Shown: piece by piece, positions 1 to 12,900 of the stretch
Position numbering within the stretch: the stretch's first letter is position 1
Layout of the letters: each line of letters opens with the position of its first letter
NCBI GenBank assembly: GCA_900404475.1
Contig: OUQQ01000129.1
Span: 1 to 38,571 of the forward strand
Source: Spongospora subterranea
Lineage: Eukaryota > Endomyxa > Phytomyxea > Plasmodiophorida > Plasmodiophoridae
Reading direction: 5' to 3'
DNA length: 38,571 bases
The notes under the pieces: generated by a model
The model's database searches: none
Told to the model about the DNA's origin: nothing
What the model saw: the letters and a program-made list of their open reading frames with translations, nothing else
Position numbers and translations under genes: made by a program

Positions 1-11
1 CTCTCGTCATA

Positions 12-110
12 CCATGCTCTCTACCTCTCTCTCTACCGTCACACCCTATCCCGTCTTCACTCTGCTCTCTACCTCACTCTCTACCGTCACACACCCTATC
101 GGATCTCGCC
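12..110. repeat. Imperfect direct repeat, pyrimidine-rich
   Basis: Two diverged copies of a unit of about 45 bp (roughly 14-50 and 63-108). Each reads TGCTCTCTACCTC, then CTCTCTACCGTCACAC, then CCCTATC. They lie immediately upstream of the TMEM231 start. This is a local duplication of CT-rich DNA; a role in the promoter is possible but not shown. Confidence 0.75.
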
Positions 111-132
111 GACACAATTGATTCGCGCTAAC

Positions 133-1351
133 ATGGTGGAGGTATTTTCTCGAGAATTGTGTAGTCGTCACTATGCACCATTTTGGTCTGCTGCTAACGT
201 ATTCAAACTCCTTTCGTATTTAGCTGTAATCTTTCTGGCGTTTTATTTCTCCTACAATTCAGGAGGTTTGCTGCTGCAATTTTGAGCGCTGAAAAACAGT
301 TTTCAACATTTGGTCAAATAGATTTTTGGAAAAAGCAGGGCGTCTATCGCGAACAACCCGATATCAAATTTCGCCATGAGGCCATCGCTTTGGTTAATTT
401 TGTTAATATCGCAGATGGCGAGAATGGGCAACGTCTCTGGAGTACCATTCCGGATCTCAACAGCATCACCCAACCTGTTCAAATACTGCCTGCGACGGTC
501 AAGGTAATACATTGAGGAGACGTTTAATCATTATTCAATTAGTTAGGCGGGTTTCAGGCGTACGAGCTAGACAGCAACAAGGACTACATCAATGATGTTA
601 TCAGGACCAAGATCTCTTTCCCCACCGATAACCTGTTCAAGGTTCACGGGATCACCGTCATTCTGTTCATGCAGCTGACCCTGAAAGACCAAGTCCGATA
701 TGTGATGAACACGCCAGTTATCGTGAAGCAAACGTCGATCATCCCGGGTGTGAGTCTTCAACTATCTGGAAACCTAATGTTCAATCAAAACTCGCCGTTG
801 AGCAAGTATGTTGGCTGGATCATTGGCAACTCCGTTAGTGAGGTAATTGTAAATCAGGGACAAGACCAATTCCGCTTATCTGTCAAATGTCGTTATTCCC
901 AATCCCGTGTCGACATTTCAGAATTTCGACCTGCCGACGTGGCTAAATACTTATAGTTCGAGAAACGGTGTGTTTCGTTGATGGTTTCGCACAATGAAGA
1001 TTTTAAGCGACTTTTGTCTCAGAAACAATCGAGTTCGTTGCGGATAAGTCGTCGCTGTGGATATCGGGAACGTCCGCCCGGTTTGACGTTGATATCACGT
1101 TCAGAATACCAACACAGAATATTGAGTCAGTGCCAACATGTACTGACTCCATAATGCTGAATGGCGCTATCAGATATGTACCAAACGTCTCTGAAGTTAT
1201 CAAGTTTGCATGGATTCAATTCGCAAGCGTCGGTATCGTCTTGTACTACTTCATTGTGCAGTATTTCGGCGGGCTTCTGTTTTCGGAACAGGTATTGCAA
1301 ACAAGAGTTCGCAAAGACGGGGATCATTTCAGGAAAATCAACACATTCTAA
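133..1351 (+). CDS. TMEM231: TMEM231-like ciliary transition-zone protein
   Basis: Five exons join in phase: 133-265, 322-503, 558-842, 922-967 and 1023-1351, giving 324 aa (human TMEM231 is about 316). In the family this two-helix membrane protein belongs to the MKS module at the ciliary transition zone, which gates entry of membrane proteins. Matches to recalled human sequence run along the whole length: an N-terminal helix in exon 1, then FWKKQGVYREQP, an LWSTIPDLN block, a central lumenal domain with LQLSGNLMFNQNSPL, a VIKFAWIQF block, and a second helix near residues 272-292 followed by a short basic tail. The start is the first ATG, and gives the expected short cytosolic N-terminus before the first helix. 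The gene converges on the Tem1 gene with only 34 bp between the stops. Its presence implies a flagellated life stage. Exon 4 is the least certain exon. Confidence 0.88.
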
Positions 1352-1385
1352 GAAAGCTAAGGGAGAAATTTAATCTGATTTCGCA

Positions 1386-2325
1386 TCAGTATTCAATAAT
1401 GGGATCACCGATCGTGGTGACCATTTCCACTGTGCACTGTAATTCAAATACTTTGGAAATGATGATCTTATAAATTTTCTTGACATTGATCGCATGGGAA
1501 GCTGAGCAGAATATCAAGGGCGCTTTCATGGCTTTAGCGAATTTCCGTGCCTAACTTCAATGAAATATCGTTTGCAATGGTAAACAAGAGGACCGCACCT
1601 GTTTTGTTATATCGGCTTTGGTCTCGGGCTGAGCTTTAGCAAAAACATCGTATTTCGTGCCGATTAAAAACGGTACGGCACTCTGAGAATTTGCTTCTCA
1701 AAATTACGCAATGAATCAGTTAGAGGTTTACCTTATTTAGTTTTCTAGCTTGCCTATACCATTCTTTCACAGCAGTGAGCGTCGATTTGCGACAAAGATC
1801 AAACATGAACAGAAGTGCAACGGCATCATTGCAGACTAACGGCAGCATGTGCAGATATTCTTGCTGGCCTGAGTGACATGTTTAATATTCGATATCGGAG
1901 GCGCCACTTCGCCATTATACCTCCTAGATCCCATATGCTAAATGTGATCTCCAAATTGCGAAGGTTTATAGTTTTTTCCATGAAGTTAACCCCTGGGGAT
2001 TGTCGAATCAGGCAACATATCTGGCGACAAAGATTGCTCACATACCCAATGTTTGAATATAGTCTTCGTCAAACCTTCCTTCCACATATTTCACCATCAA
2101 ACTTGTTTTGCCTATACAGAGGATATCTTAGCAAGATCATGTCCTTAGGCTGGAGCGAAAGAAATAGCGCATTATAGCTGACGGTTGAGATGTCATTTCC
2201 AGGGCGTTTGACGTGTAAATACCTGTCTGAGAATCCCCAATCATACCGACTTTGATCACAAGCTTTTTCGCTTGCTCACTAAATACGCTGGCTGAAGTCG
2301 AGCTGGACACCATAGCGGATGCCAT
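1386..2325 (-). CDS. TEM1: Tem1/Spg1-type septation GTPase
   Basis: Six exons on the minus strand: 2325-2223, 2111-2046, 1992-1921, 1868-1732, 1682-1599 and 1550-1386. All phases agree and give 208 aa. The Ras-like G motifs are present: P-loop GDSQTGKTS split by intron 1, TLGVNFMEKTI over switch I, WDLGG at G3, and GTKYD in place of NKxD. FCSASHAINVKKI near the C-terminus is the family signature. In fungi this GTPase sits at the top of the mitotic exit or septation initiation network on spindle pole bodies and drives cytokinesis. The GTKYD form of G4 is normal for Tem1/Spg1. The N-terminus is a short Ser/Ala-rich leader before the G domain. No C-terminal prenylation motif is seen, as expected. 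Confidence 0.93.
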
Positions 2326-3205
2326 TGCCGATGGCTATCGGCTAATCCCGTGACCGATAAGGTGCTGCAGCAGGGGGGTGGCGGTGGACTGCGTCTTGCG
2401 GGCGGGCCGTCAATGCGCTATGGATGTGGAGATCGGTTGGCCCATCTGATTGGTGTGAGATTATAGGGATCGATTACAGAATACGGTACAGTCCCAGGGG
2501 CTGGCTGTCTGGCCCCACCATCATCACCCTAACCACACCTACACTAACCCCTGATCAACCTTCCAATCGGGAATAGCGTGTATTCAGGTCGCTGTGGTGG
2601 TTAAACATGTACCAGCTTTACAACCATACCAGCAATTCGATCAGCCTCGTATTGTGTCGAAAGGTTTATCAACTACCATGTCATTTATACAAAAAAAATA
2701 ATGGCTATTGCGAGTTTTTCAAAAAAAGCTCCTCAGTCGACCAGTGTATTGAAGTAGAGTGAACCGCCTAGAACTGAGATTACAGTTCAATCGCACTCAA
2801 TAGCACAGGAACAGGAGTCGAAAATGGTTGGAATTGCCAGTGTCCAAAACTGCTCGACTATGGTTGTGTGTGTAGCTGATTATGGTGCTACGGGTCAGTC
2901 CGTGGTCGGTTCGCTCCTGTATTGGCCTCGCGCTGGCCAGTGCGGTACCCTTGGAAAGTCCTGGACGGACCTTGACGTCGCCCCTAAAACACGGCTGGAT
3001 TGCGTGACGCCGTTTGTGTGACTTGACCGCAGGTGGCTGGAGCCACCCCCGTTCATGACCGCAGATATATCTCACAGTCCTCATCACACCCAGGCACATA
3101 CATCAACTTCACCCACATCACCGATCTCGAGCGTCATCGCTGGGGCTCGACAGGACGTAGCAGGCTCGCTATCGTCGCCTGTTGACTGGCTGACGCGGAG
3201 GCAAC
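2326..3205. other. Intergenic region between TEM1 and the GH17 gene
   Basis: This 880-bp stretch separates two divergently transcribed genes and probably holds both promoters. I see no conserved protein-coding exon; the short ORFs have no recognisable family. A-runs occur near 2692-2700 and 2721-2727. No tRNA or clear repeat was found. Confidence 0.5.
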
Positions 3206-4449
3206 ATGCAAATGGAGATGATTTCGCGCGAGCCTTTGTTGGCCAATGATGCGACCGCCAAATTGAAGCGCATTGGAACTTCCCTTCTGTACCTGGCTGC
3301 CCTGGCGTTGATAACAATATTCAGCTCGTTGTTAATCTATGTCATCATCTCTGTTAATCCAATCAATTTGCCGATGTCAGCCACTAACTCCTTTTGGGGA
3401 ATCTCGTATAACCCTGTAAGTCCTTTGTAATGATTTCAGTTTTACCCTTAAGTCGAACCGTTTTTCCTTATCAGGCTCGCGTTGATCAGTGGTGCCCAGA
3501 ACTTGAAGATGTCACTGCGGATCTGCTGATGATTTCTCGGATCACACATCGCGTTCGTACATATGGTGATAGCTGCCATCTCGATATGATTCTTTCAGCG
3601 ATAGAGAAGAATCCGAAGCAGTTGGGCCATTTCAGGGTCACTGCTGGGATTCCACTGAAGGACACGAATGATGCGAATCAAGGAGCAATCAAAGAGGTAA
3701 ATGTCCCGCTTTTCTCATTATCTGGGCGATTCTCAATTTTGATTATAGATCCTACAAGTTATCAGGGAACATGGCTCACGTCATATTGATATGATATCTG
3801 TCGGCAATGAAGTAATTTTGAAACATTTGCTACCTGTTGACGTAATATACCCGTAATCTTATCCTACCAGCGCTGATCTTCTGTATTAGACGCTTATCCA
3901 ACTTATTGAGGAAGTCAGAAGACAAGTCGGTAGAATGTTTTTTCAGCGCATCCCCGTTACGACGGTAGATGTTTTCAAGACCTTCGACGACAACCCGAAG
4001 TATTTATCCATGAGCTTACCATGAATTTGTAGTTGAATTGTTGCTTGTACAGACTCGTCAAAGCCGTCGATTGTGTCGTTGCCAATCTTCACCCATATTT
4101 CGTTGATGATATAACTGCTAGCCAGGCAGCTGAAGTAACTTTCAAACAATTGAACGAACTCCAAGATAGTTCCCAAGGAAAGGAAGTTATCATCGGGGAA
4201 ACCGGCTGGCCATCAGCTGGTGGTGGTTCTCGCACGACGATAGATAACTATAATATTTACATGAAGGATTTTCTTTGCAAGGCAGCGCAGAGGAATGTGA
4301 AGTTTTTCTGGTTTGAGGCTTTCGACGCAAAATGGAAAACTGATCAGAGTGAGATTGAGCAGAACTGGGGAATATTTACTGCAGATCGGTCGAATAAGAC
4401 TGGTTTGGACCTCCCTCCTTTTCGGCGCTGTGAAAAGCAAACTTCGTAG
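3206..4449 (+). CDS. GH17 endo-1,3-beta-glucanase, type II membrane anchor
   Basis: Five exons: 3206-3415, 3475-3696, 3749-3811, 3890-3999 and 4053-4449, all in phase, 333 aa. A single helix at about residues 28-48 follows a short polar N-terminus, suggesting a type II membrane protein with the catalytic domain outside the cytosol. GH17 landmarks appear in order: FWGISYNP opening the TIM barrel, RTYGDSC, MISVGNE with the acid/base glutamate, the NLHPYF block, and VIIGETGWPSAG with the nucleophile glutamate. In fungi such enzymes cut or remodel cell-wall beta-1,3-glucan. Oddity: the chosen splice joins VGNE directly to TLIQLIEEV and drops the usual loop after the acid/base residue. An alternative acceptor at 3870 would keep extra residues but meets a stop. 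The protein ends soon after the barrel, with no GPI signal seen. Confidence 0.9.
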
Positions 4450-4794
4450 TTCATATAATCATCAATGGATATAATGGTTTTTCTTGTATTCCATGCGTCT
4501 TTTGTTATTCTTTGTAGCAAAAGGACACAGCGAAACCCCAACTAACCGAGCGGGGAGCTGAATCACTCTAAGTTGTGGAGTATACCGAATCCCTGGAATG
4601 ATTAGCATCGAACGTTCTTATCCATATCTCTATTCTGCCACTGCACAACACCATTGAAATCTCGGGATGGGGTGCGCTGTTCAATCCCAGTCAGTGCATC
4701 ATTTTTCGACATCATATCTGCAGATGAAGCAAGCGACCTAAGGAGGAGTGCGACCCGCGAGGGACAACAACTCGTCAACATCAATTGACTGTAC

Positions 4795-5139
4795 TCATGA
4801 AATTTGTAAAATCAACATTGGAATGATACGCATCTCATATATCTTCCTAAAGTCAGTATTGGTCCTGACTTCGAGTAATTGTTGCCCTGCTAGGTTAGCA
4901 CTTACCACATCGATGAAAAAAGTCTTCGCTAAAATAAGTCTAGCTCTAGTATACTTGAAGCATCACACCGGTCGTATCCACTTGAAATAGATCCCCCTTT
5001 CAGTATAAGCATTGGCTTTGTCGTATAGAGCCCACAATAGGGTGTCGTCGTGAAATTTATGCCACCCCATAATTCCACACAGAACCAAAACTTGTTCAGC
5101 GTTTTCAACGGTCATTGAACTTACGGCGGCGCCACTCAT
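4795..5139 (-). CDS. Possible small multi-exon gene, unrecognised
   Basis: The best coding signal is an open stretch starting MSGAAVSSM and continuing with ENAEQVLVLCGIMGWHKF and LLWALYDKANAYTERG. It is followed by shorter pieces that could be joined by introns. One consistent model uses a donor after residues KWIRP and ends at 4795. Another stays open through 4602-4784 in a different frame. Splice sites are weak and I recognise no family. It sits in the roughly 1.1-kb gap between the GH17 and DP genes. It could be a real short gene or chance. Confidence 0.27.
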
Positions 5140-5538
5140 CACTGAAACTGAAAGTACAGTTAGTAACAGGAAGCAACCCTTGACCTTGCGGACTTGATTG
5201 AGCCTTGTTGCGCAGCCCACCCCCTGATATTGATTATTGATTGCGCATCGCAGCCCTGGACAGTGGACACACCATGTCAACAACCCAAGATACATCGGCC
5301 GGGTTGCGCATCGAGTGTGTGTATAACAATAACGACTATTGTACACAGCGTGAGCGAGGCTTCTGTGCTGTGTGAGACGATTGATTAGGCTTGAGCCTGG
5401 TCCACTAGGGGTGAGAAAAGGGCCCCAGGATCGCCTACTACCGTCAGATATTCGACCTGGCCCTCACCCATATCCGGCAATAGGTAGTTGTGCCGCCCAG
5501 TGTTACGCCACTCACCCCGTTACATCTCCGACACCAAA

Positions 5539-6835
5539 ATGAGTCTCGACCCGCACATAGCGCTTCGCCTTTCTTCCGAATTTGCGTCGATCATCGATGA
5601 ATACGAACTAGGGCAGTTTGCGTCGTCGATCGGACTGGATAACGATGCGATGCTGGCAAAGGCATCTCCGCTTGGCGGGCGACGCTCAGAAACTCCCAAT
5701 CGTGGACGTAGACGAGTTGCAGAAGGAGATGTTGCAGTACGTCAACCAACGAATCAAAAGGCAATGGAAAATGGCGTCCAATCTCAAATTAACATATCAG
5801 AAGGTATCGGTTCCCTCCATCGTGCTGTTGGAAGCTGCTTAACAAGTGTACGACAGCTAAAGCAGTTGATAAGCCAGTAGCAACGAAGCAAAAGGGCTTG
5901 CGCCACTTTAGTCTAATTGTATGTGAAAAATTGAGGCAACTTCAAGTGACTACGTATCATAGCGTTCGTCGATTACAAAGCTCCTAACATGATAGCACTA
6001 ATTACCTTGTTTATCGCCAGGTTTCAGATGAGCTAGTATCTGAGCTAACGCAGTCGACCGGCCCGGCGTTCCTTGGCGCATCCGGAAAGGTAATTCCTCA
6101 ATCCATGAAAATAAATTCCATTTATTTATCAGGTACTCATTTTCAGAAATGTGAAGCGAAAAATATAAGGAGGCGAGTCTACGATGCCCTGAATGTGTTT
6201 TTGGCTATTGGAGTCATTCGAAAAGATAAGAAGAAAATAACGTGGGTAGGGCTGTCAAGCGCTGAGGTATAGAATATGGTTTTTGTCTGGTTAATCGTGA
6301 ATATTGATAAATGTATCTTTCTAGCCTCTTTTAGACAGGCAACGTCAGATATCGGAACGGGATGCTCTCAAGCTTAGTGTTGAATCAAAAAAACAGCGCT
6401 TATCGGCGTTGATGAGGAATTATGTTGCACATTTAAATATTAATGAAAGAAATCGAATCGCCCAAAGAATGGGAAAATCATCAGAGCCAAGGCTGTATTT
6501 TCCGTTCGCTTTAATCCAAGCACCGAAAGACGCGGTTGTTGAAGCTGAGGTCAGAGTCATTGTCGAAGTTGCCAGCACTTTTGAACATTACTACCTAGAT
6601 GAAATTCGAAAGAAGAAGAGTGAGAATCATAGGCAATCGACCTTTTACACTAAGGGAAGATAAACAGCTTTTGGTGAAGCTGGGTTGCGCGCAGATATCG
6701 TCGACAGATTTGAGCCGAATAATCCCGAGGGATATCGTCCCTTTTTATTCACCTGCACATATTGCACAGCATGTAATGTTTGGTGATCCAGTCGCATTAC
6801 CAACCGATCCGGCCCTTTATGAGGACACACAATGA
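5539..6835 (+). CDS. TFDP: DP-family transcription factor (E2F partner)
   Basis: Six exons: 5539-5803, 5857-5963, 6021-6089, 6147-6266, 6325-6549 and 6599-6835, all in phase, 340 aa. The winged-helix DNA-binding domain is clear. [14 protein letters not shown] is followed by [14 protein letters not shown], then [18 protein letters not shown] with the RRxYD DNA-contact motif, then [10 protein letters not shown]-terminal to it come a coiled-coil dimerisation stretch rich in Leu, Lys and Gln and a beta-rich marked-box-like segment with [12 protein letters not shown]. In the family, DP proteins pair with E2F to control G1/S genes; Dikarya use SBF/MBF instead, so this fits an early-diverging fungus. 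The N-terminus of about 90 residues is basic and unstructured. The donor after exon 2 (GTTCGT) is weak. The stop lies 92 bp from the stop of the convergent UBR4-like gene. Confidence 0.92.
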
Positions 6836-6927
6836 ACTGTTTTGTACATTTAACTTAACGACGTGTGGCTCCTTTGTCGCCATCTATTGTATTTAAAGTG
6901 AATTTTTTTTGTCTGAATCGGTATAAT

Positions 6928-9900
6928 TTATGATGGTTTCGTTGCTAGATTGTCCGCCAAAGACCAAAGTGAAGAGATCATTCCCAGCGGGGTTTCCTCT
7001 TTAGACGTACTGTTTCTCCATCCCTCACATACTTCGAACAGCGACTCGAATGATGTGCATGCTAAATATTTGTCAGTGAGAACTGTGCAAAAACGCTCCA
7101 GATCTTGAAGCATCTCATCATGATGAAATCGGATATAGCGTTGGACGCGATCCCAAGGGCTTCCTGCTTCGTTCGGCTCTGCGTTGGTATCGAACGCAGT
7201 CAACAGTGCATGCAAATGATCCACTAAGCCAAACGCACAGTTATTTGATGTTAAATCATTTCCAGAAATTGTTACCAAAGATATATAGAATAAGAGTATC
7301 GCGAACATGTGAAATTATTGATGCCTCGTCTAGTACTAAGGCAGCATTTTTGGATGATACGCGACGCCTTTTAGATGGTGGTACAGACTGCTTCATTGTT
7401 AGGGACTAATAAAACTGCTACGCAACGGGTGCCGAACCTTATCGCAATATTGACGTGCATTGAAAATCAGTCGACGCAAGCACAAGGACCGGTATTGAAG
7501 CCACTCTTTAGGCCGAAGAACAATGAGGGTGCACACAACAGCGAACTCCATTGCATGCGGCTGTGCCGCTAAGCCCTATATAAAACGAAAAGGTTAAAAA
7601 TGCCAGTTGTCTATTGCGAGAAGCAGACCGTTTCGCTGGATAGATTGAGACTCCAACGGTCCTGTCTCTCGGAGAACAACTGCATGACGGATTCCCGTAA
7701 TCTGGATTTAACGTCCGACGATGAATTGCTCAACAAAAAAGCGCTCTAGACCAAGATATTAGCCATGAAAAAATGCAAGCAACAGTTTGGCATAACCATT
7801 TGTAGAAAATAAGGAATAAACTTGATATTTGATTGACGGCCTCCACCTCTGCTAAACTCGGAGAAAGATTTTCCTTGAGAAAAACAACAAAGTAATAGCC
7901 GTAAGTCATGCAGTAGGATATCCAACCTAGAACCGAATGGCGGATCAGTCAAGATATTGCTAGACGCTATGTACGTACTTTGGCAAATGAAATGCAGCTC
8001 GGAAAGGAATATTCCTCCAGTAATCTTCCACACGTAACGCATATTCGTCAAGTGAATTTGACTTATGAAGTATGGGAAACAGATTGTTACAAAGGGTGTG
8101 AGCGTTTCGCAACGTCGCACCCTCCCACTCGGTTTTGGGTGGTTTCAAGCGTCGATCCGCTCGGGCAGCTTCCGAATGGCACATGAAGTGAATAGTATTG
8201 AAATGAGTAACAGAAGTGAGACCAATTTCAGCATCTCTGAAAAATAAAAAAATGCGGTTACGTTTCGTGGTGAAAGATTTCGATGAGCTAAACCTAGATC
8301 CTGGACTGCTTTGCAAGTGTGTTTCGCGACCGAAAACATAGAACCCGAGCATCTCCCGAGGTTTATAAGCATAACCCTCTTGACACACCATACATGTCAA
8401 ACCAGGATCTGACGTGACGCTTTCCATTCCATGAATCGAGACGGACGAAACAGCACAGGGTTGCAGCCCTGAAAATAACGTAAGGGCGCGCTGAATGCTT
8501 CGAATATCAGAAGAATTTACCCAGTTCTTCCATTAATTTCTTTCGCTTATTCAACGCAACCTGTTTCCGTAGATCACGGGTGGCGCAACGTAGACTTTTC
8601 ACAGTATTCACAGTGGTTGTGCAGCCTTCACATAGGGATTCTAGCAGATTCTCGGCCAAAGGACCCACCTTATTGACTGATGATACCCTTTCTAAAAAAA
8701 TATTTAGGTCGTCAGAGCACTGATAATGAATGTCACCTTACCCAGCTTATGCAGCATTGGAATGACCTCCATAGACTTAATTTGCGACGGACCATAACCT
8801 TTCACGAGCCCCGAAAGAATACGTAAAACGAAGGGTAGCGCGGGCTTAGAGGCGACATCTCCATCTGACGCGATGGATAAAAGGTAGGCAAATGCTTGTG
8901 GCACGATCGTGTCAGTGCACGACATCCGGAGGCCTGCGTAGCGTAGCGTTAAGTTTTTAAAAACAACTGTACGATGGAACTACCAAGCGCAATGTTAGGC
9001 GGACACTCCATAAGGCTTTCAGAGATGATGGCAAAACATTCGGCAGGAAAAAGTGGCTGATACAGACATCAGTTGCAAAAAAATTCTGTGTCGCGAGATT
9101 GTTTACAGTTAATCCTTGATCGATGGAAGCCCAATCTAAACAGGACGTGAAACATTGTAGTAATACGTTGGATCGATGAAGCAGTCCACCAGTAAGCCAT
9201 GGTAAGAGACCAGCCAAACGAGGCCATATGGCAGGAAGAGGATCATGTTGTAATAAAAACTGAGCAATTTTGTGGATATCGTCCTCTGAAACCGAAAATT
9301 AGGATATCACGGCATTGATACAAGAGTTTAAAGATCAATATCCATTACCAGCAACGGTAATGTTACCATCAACGATGGTGACCAGAATACTCAAAAGATC
9401 TCCAGCCATACCCTCTAGATCACGGGTGTCACGAGGTACTTTCAGTATTGCTAGTAGGCAAGATAGAAGCAAATGATATCCTGGAGTTAACGACTCACGA
9501 TTGCTACAATAGGGGAACGTTACACAATACAGCGAACCAGGATGGAAGTGACTACCTTTCCAAGTAAGAGCAATAGCGAAGTATTCGAATCAAAAACGAG
9601 GCGTATCTGGCACGGATATCATCTTCAACCACAGAGCCGAGATTGTCCAACTGTGAAAGAAACTCGGAAATCCCTCCCCATTCCCCCATCATGCTCAACA
9701 CGGAATACTGCAACGACATTCTCATGAATCCGATAATGCACAGATTGAAAACAAAATACCTTCACATGAGGTTCCACTTGTTCCTCATTGGATAACTGGG
9801 TTATGATGTCTTCCGTTGCTTCGCCATCGAGTCCCTTCAAACGGTAAGTGACAATCATTGAGGACGAATCCAGCACAAGGTCTTCATAATCAGAATCATA

Positions 9901-12900
9901 ATCGACAATTGACGTTGCACCTTCTCATCATTAATTTAGCTCGCAATAATTTTCCGATTTGTTTTCAAGACTTACCAGACAAAAGAGCTGGGCGCCAAAT
10001 TTTGTTATATACGCCAATGACAGGAAGAGAAAGATCTATAATACACCCATTAACGAGGAGTTCAAACATGCCACCAGCATCCTGAGCCCAAGCAATGAGG
10101 AAAACGAACCATTGTTGAGCAAAAAACATACCTGTAGATCCAGGTCCCTGCAAATTTTATCTTTGATATCGCCCATTGTAACTAAATCGACAGAAGAGTA
10201 CGCAGACTTCCTCATGTTTCCACGAATAAACTCCTGTAGAAGCTCAATGACAACGCGCGCATACGCGACCCAACTGGAGAGCCCTACCTCTTGTGATGGA
10301 GCTTTTCGTAAAAGAAGTTGACAATGATGTGAGTCAAGGGTCGGATTGACTACATGGTCAATTTGCTCCAAGATTCTGATCGATGTCTGCACGTCACTTT
10401 GAGACCGCCGTCGGAGTCCATCGACGTAAATTCGAATAAGAGCACTTCGATCACCATCCGACTCGGAGAAAATCTATGAAGAGTCATATTTACATGTAAT
10501 ATTTCAAAACTGATGAAATTACATCATCCATAATTTTCAAAAGCATCGTCGATGTATCTTGAATCAATTTGGTTCGGAGCAAAAGCAAACCCTGCCAAGG
10601 ATAAGTATCAGGGCAATTAAACAAGAAAATAGCGAAACCTGTAAACACAAGTAAGCGTCCACAAATGAGGCCGCTTCAGACTGAAGTCGCAAGCGCGGCG
10701 CCAAATCTCCAACGGTGAATTGATGTAATAGCGAAACCACCCCTGAAAGTGTACGTGCTGTTTCGATTTTACCGTTTTCTAAAAGAATAACCTGGCAAAA
10801 CTTAGCAATGATTTAGACAAAACTAATCTATCAGACCTGCCGCTGAAGAAGAGCAATAAGAAGATCAAGAACATGGGGACGGGATATAAGTGCTTTGCAA
10901 TCTTCACGACGGGCCACCTCGTCAATTAATTTGAAAAATTGCAGTGAAGTTGCATCTGCGGCAACTTCAGTGAGACAGCCGTCCTAGAGTAGACTGACGA
11001 CGATTTACCGAGGGGACATGTTGCTAAAAGTTTCAGTAAGGCTGGAACGATTGCAGCCCTAGCATCCGATGATCGATCAAACAACTGACGAACAAGATCT
11101 ATTGTCTTGGTTCTCACATCAAGCGAGGCGGGGTTCATAAGAAGGTACTTTAACCATGAGGCATTTGATAATTGAGACAGTGTCGATGACCTCAGGAGCC
11201 TCGGACGACGACGCAGAAAAAGATTCCGGACTGGGAAAATGCAGTTAGTGTGATGATTGTGCAACAGCTTCCTTGTTACCCAGTCTCAACTCTTGAGAAA
11301 AAGAAGCCGACAGCAAACTCGTTACATAAGAACGGGCGGCAACAACTGCAGCGCTGTCATTCACGCTGCTGCCATTCCGTCTAGAGGATTTTTTCTGAAA
11401 AGGAACAACACGTCCTCGAGTGGAAGAAACTGGCGACAAGCTGGAAAAATGGCGATGCTTTGATTGATGAACTGGCACGTTTTGCAGCTGCGCGAAAAAA
11501 AGCATTAAGACATGTATGATTCAGGTGATAGCAATAACAAACCTCGATGCGACAAATCAAACGGATCAAAAAGTCAAGGCAAGGAATAATGACATGCTGT
11601 GCAACGAGCGCACTAGTATGTCCAACATCAACTGCAAAATAAAAAAGACGAAAGAGTAACTGCACCCTGAGCGACCACAGTTCATGATGTGCCATATCAA
11701 GGGAGCACACACCAAGTAAAATCGATACGTAACTTGAGAGACCAAGGGACGGTTGAACCTGAGAAGACTCAAATGAAGGCATACCGACAATCCTTGCATT
11801 ACACACCTCAGAAACATTTTCGATTAATAGCTTCAACCTACTCTCAAGATATTCATGAAGACTTTTCTCGCTTTCTGGAGTAGTTTCAGAAAGTCGAGAT
11901 AAAATAGACTTCGCCCTGGGAAAGAGTTAGTCTGAACGCGTGGATTTTGAAATAGAAAAACCTGTCCCGCTCTGATGGATTGTCTGCCCATGCGGCTTTA
12001 TGAAGAAGATCCGGTAGGATATTCGCAGAGACCAGAATAGGCTGGATACTTGGGCTGGTAGAAAGTGTCTGAATACATGTATTTTAAGCATAAAACCAGT
12101 TGCGGGGAATGCAAAATGAAAACATACATGTAATACCGGACCGGTTAACTGAACGAATGCCCTCAGACACACAAAACAAGAAATAGTGGACGAACAGTAA
12201 CTAGGAGGGGCTGTCTGTAATATCGGGACAGGTTGCTGTATGCGTTTCAAATAACGGATCAGCTCACGCCGCACAGCAACAACAACTGAATAATGCGAGC
12301 AGACAGTTCTGAAAGTCGTCTGTTAGGACAATATTAGGTAACATGTCGTGTAAATTCGAACTAAACAAGTTTACTCTAGTTTCTCGATATATACGTGACA
12401 ATCTTCCATACGACATTGAATCAGAGGAAATCAAACTCACGATCTCCACACGCTGAGACATGATATCGTCAATCGCGATCTAAGAAGTAATCAATAGCAG
12501 TTTCGCACAAAAGTCGTGTTTTTACCTGTAGCTCCCCTGCATGGGTGGAAAGTACAACATCAAGAGCATGACGACGTTGGGCCTCAGTATAAATAGGGGA
12601 CATCAGAAATGCGGAACGCGCTGAAACAGAGAGTTGAAGTTGGGCGAATCGACAGAAGCCACATTCGTTGCAAAGAAAAGCATCGAGGTGTTCATAATTG
12701 ATGTTGCGGCACTGACGGCATTGAAATGCATTTTCTTTGCATTGACTGCAAATGCCATGTTTGGACGTAACTGAGGAGCGACATCTCGGACACTGGATGA
12801 TCTCCACTCTGCCGTCAGTGCTTTCATAGAAATCGACGAACTCGATTAATATATTATAAGCGCAGAATTCAGCGCCAGGTGTTAGTACAATCTCGTTTGA

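Noticed and set aside
133..1351. CDC50/LEM3 flippase subunit as identity of the first gene
   Set aside because: The first impression came from the two-helix layout. The FWKKQ...EQP, LWSTIP and VIKFAWIQF blocks match TMEM231 and there is no CDC50 signature.
2797..3099. 100-codon minus frame and overlapping plus frames upstream of GH17
   Set aside because: No family similarity or splice context. It lies in the divergent promoter region.
5618..5842. 74-aa frame overlapping DP exon 1 with [17 protein letters not shown]
   Set aside because: It looks protein-like, but the other frame starts at a good ATG and splices in phase into the DP DNA-binding domain. This one does not without a forced junction.
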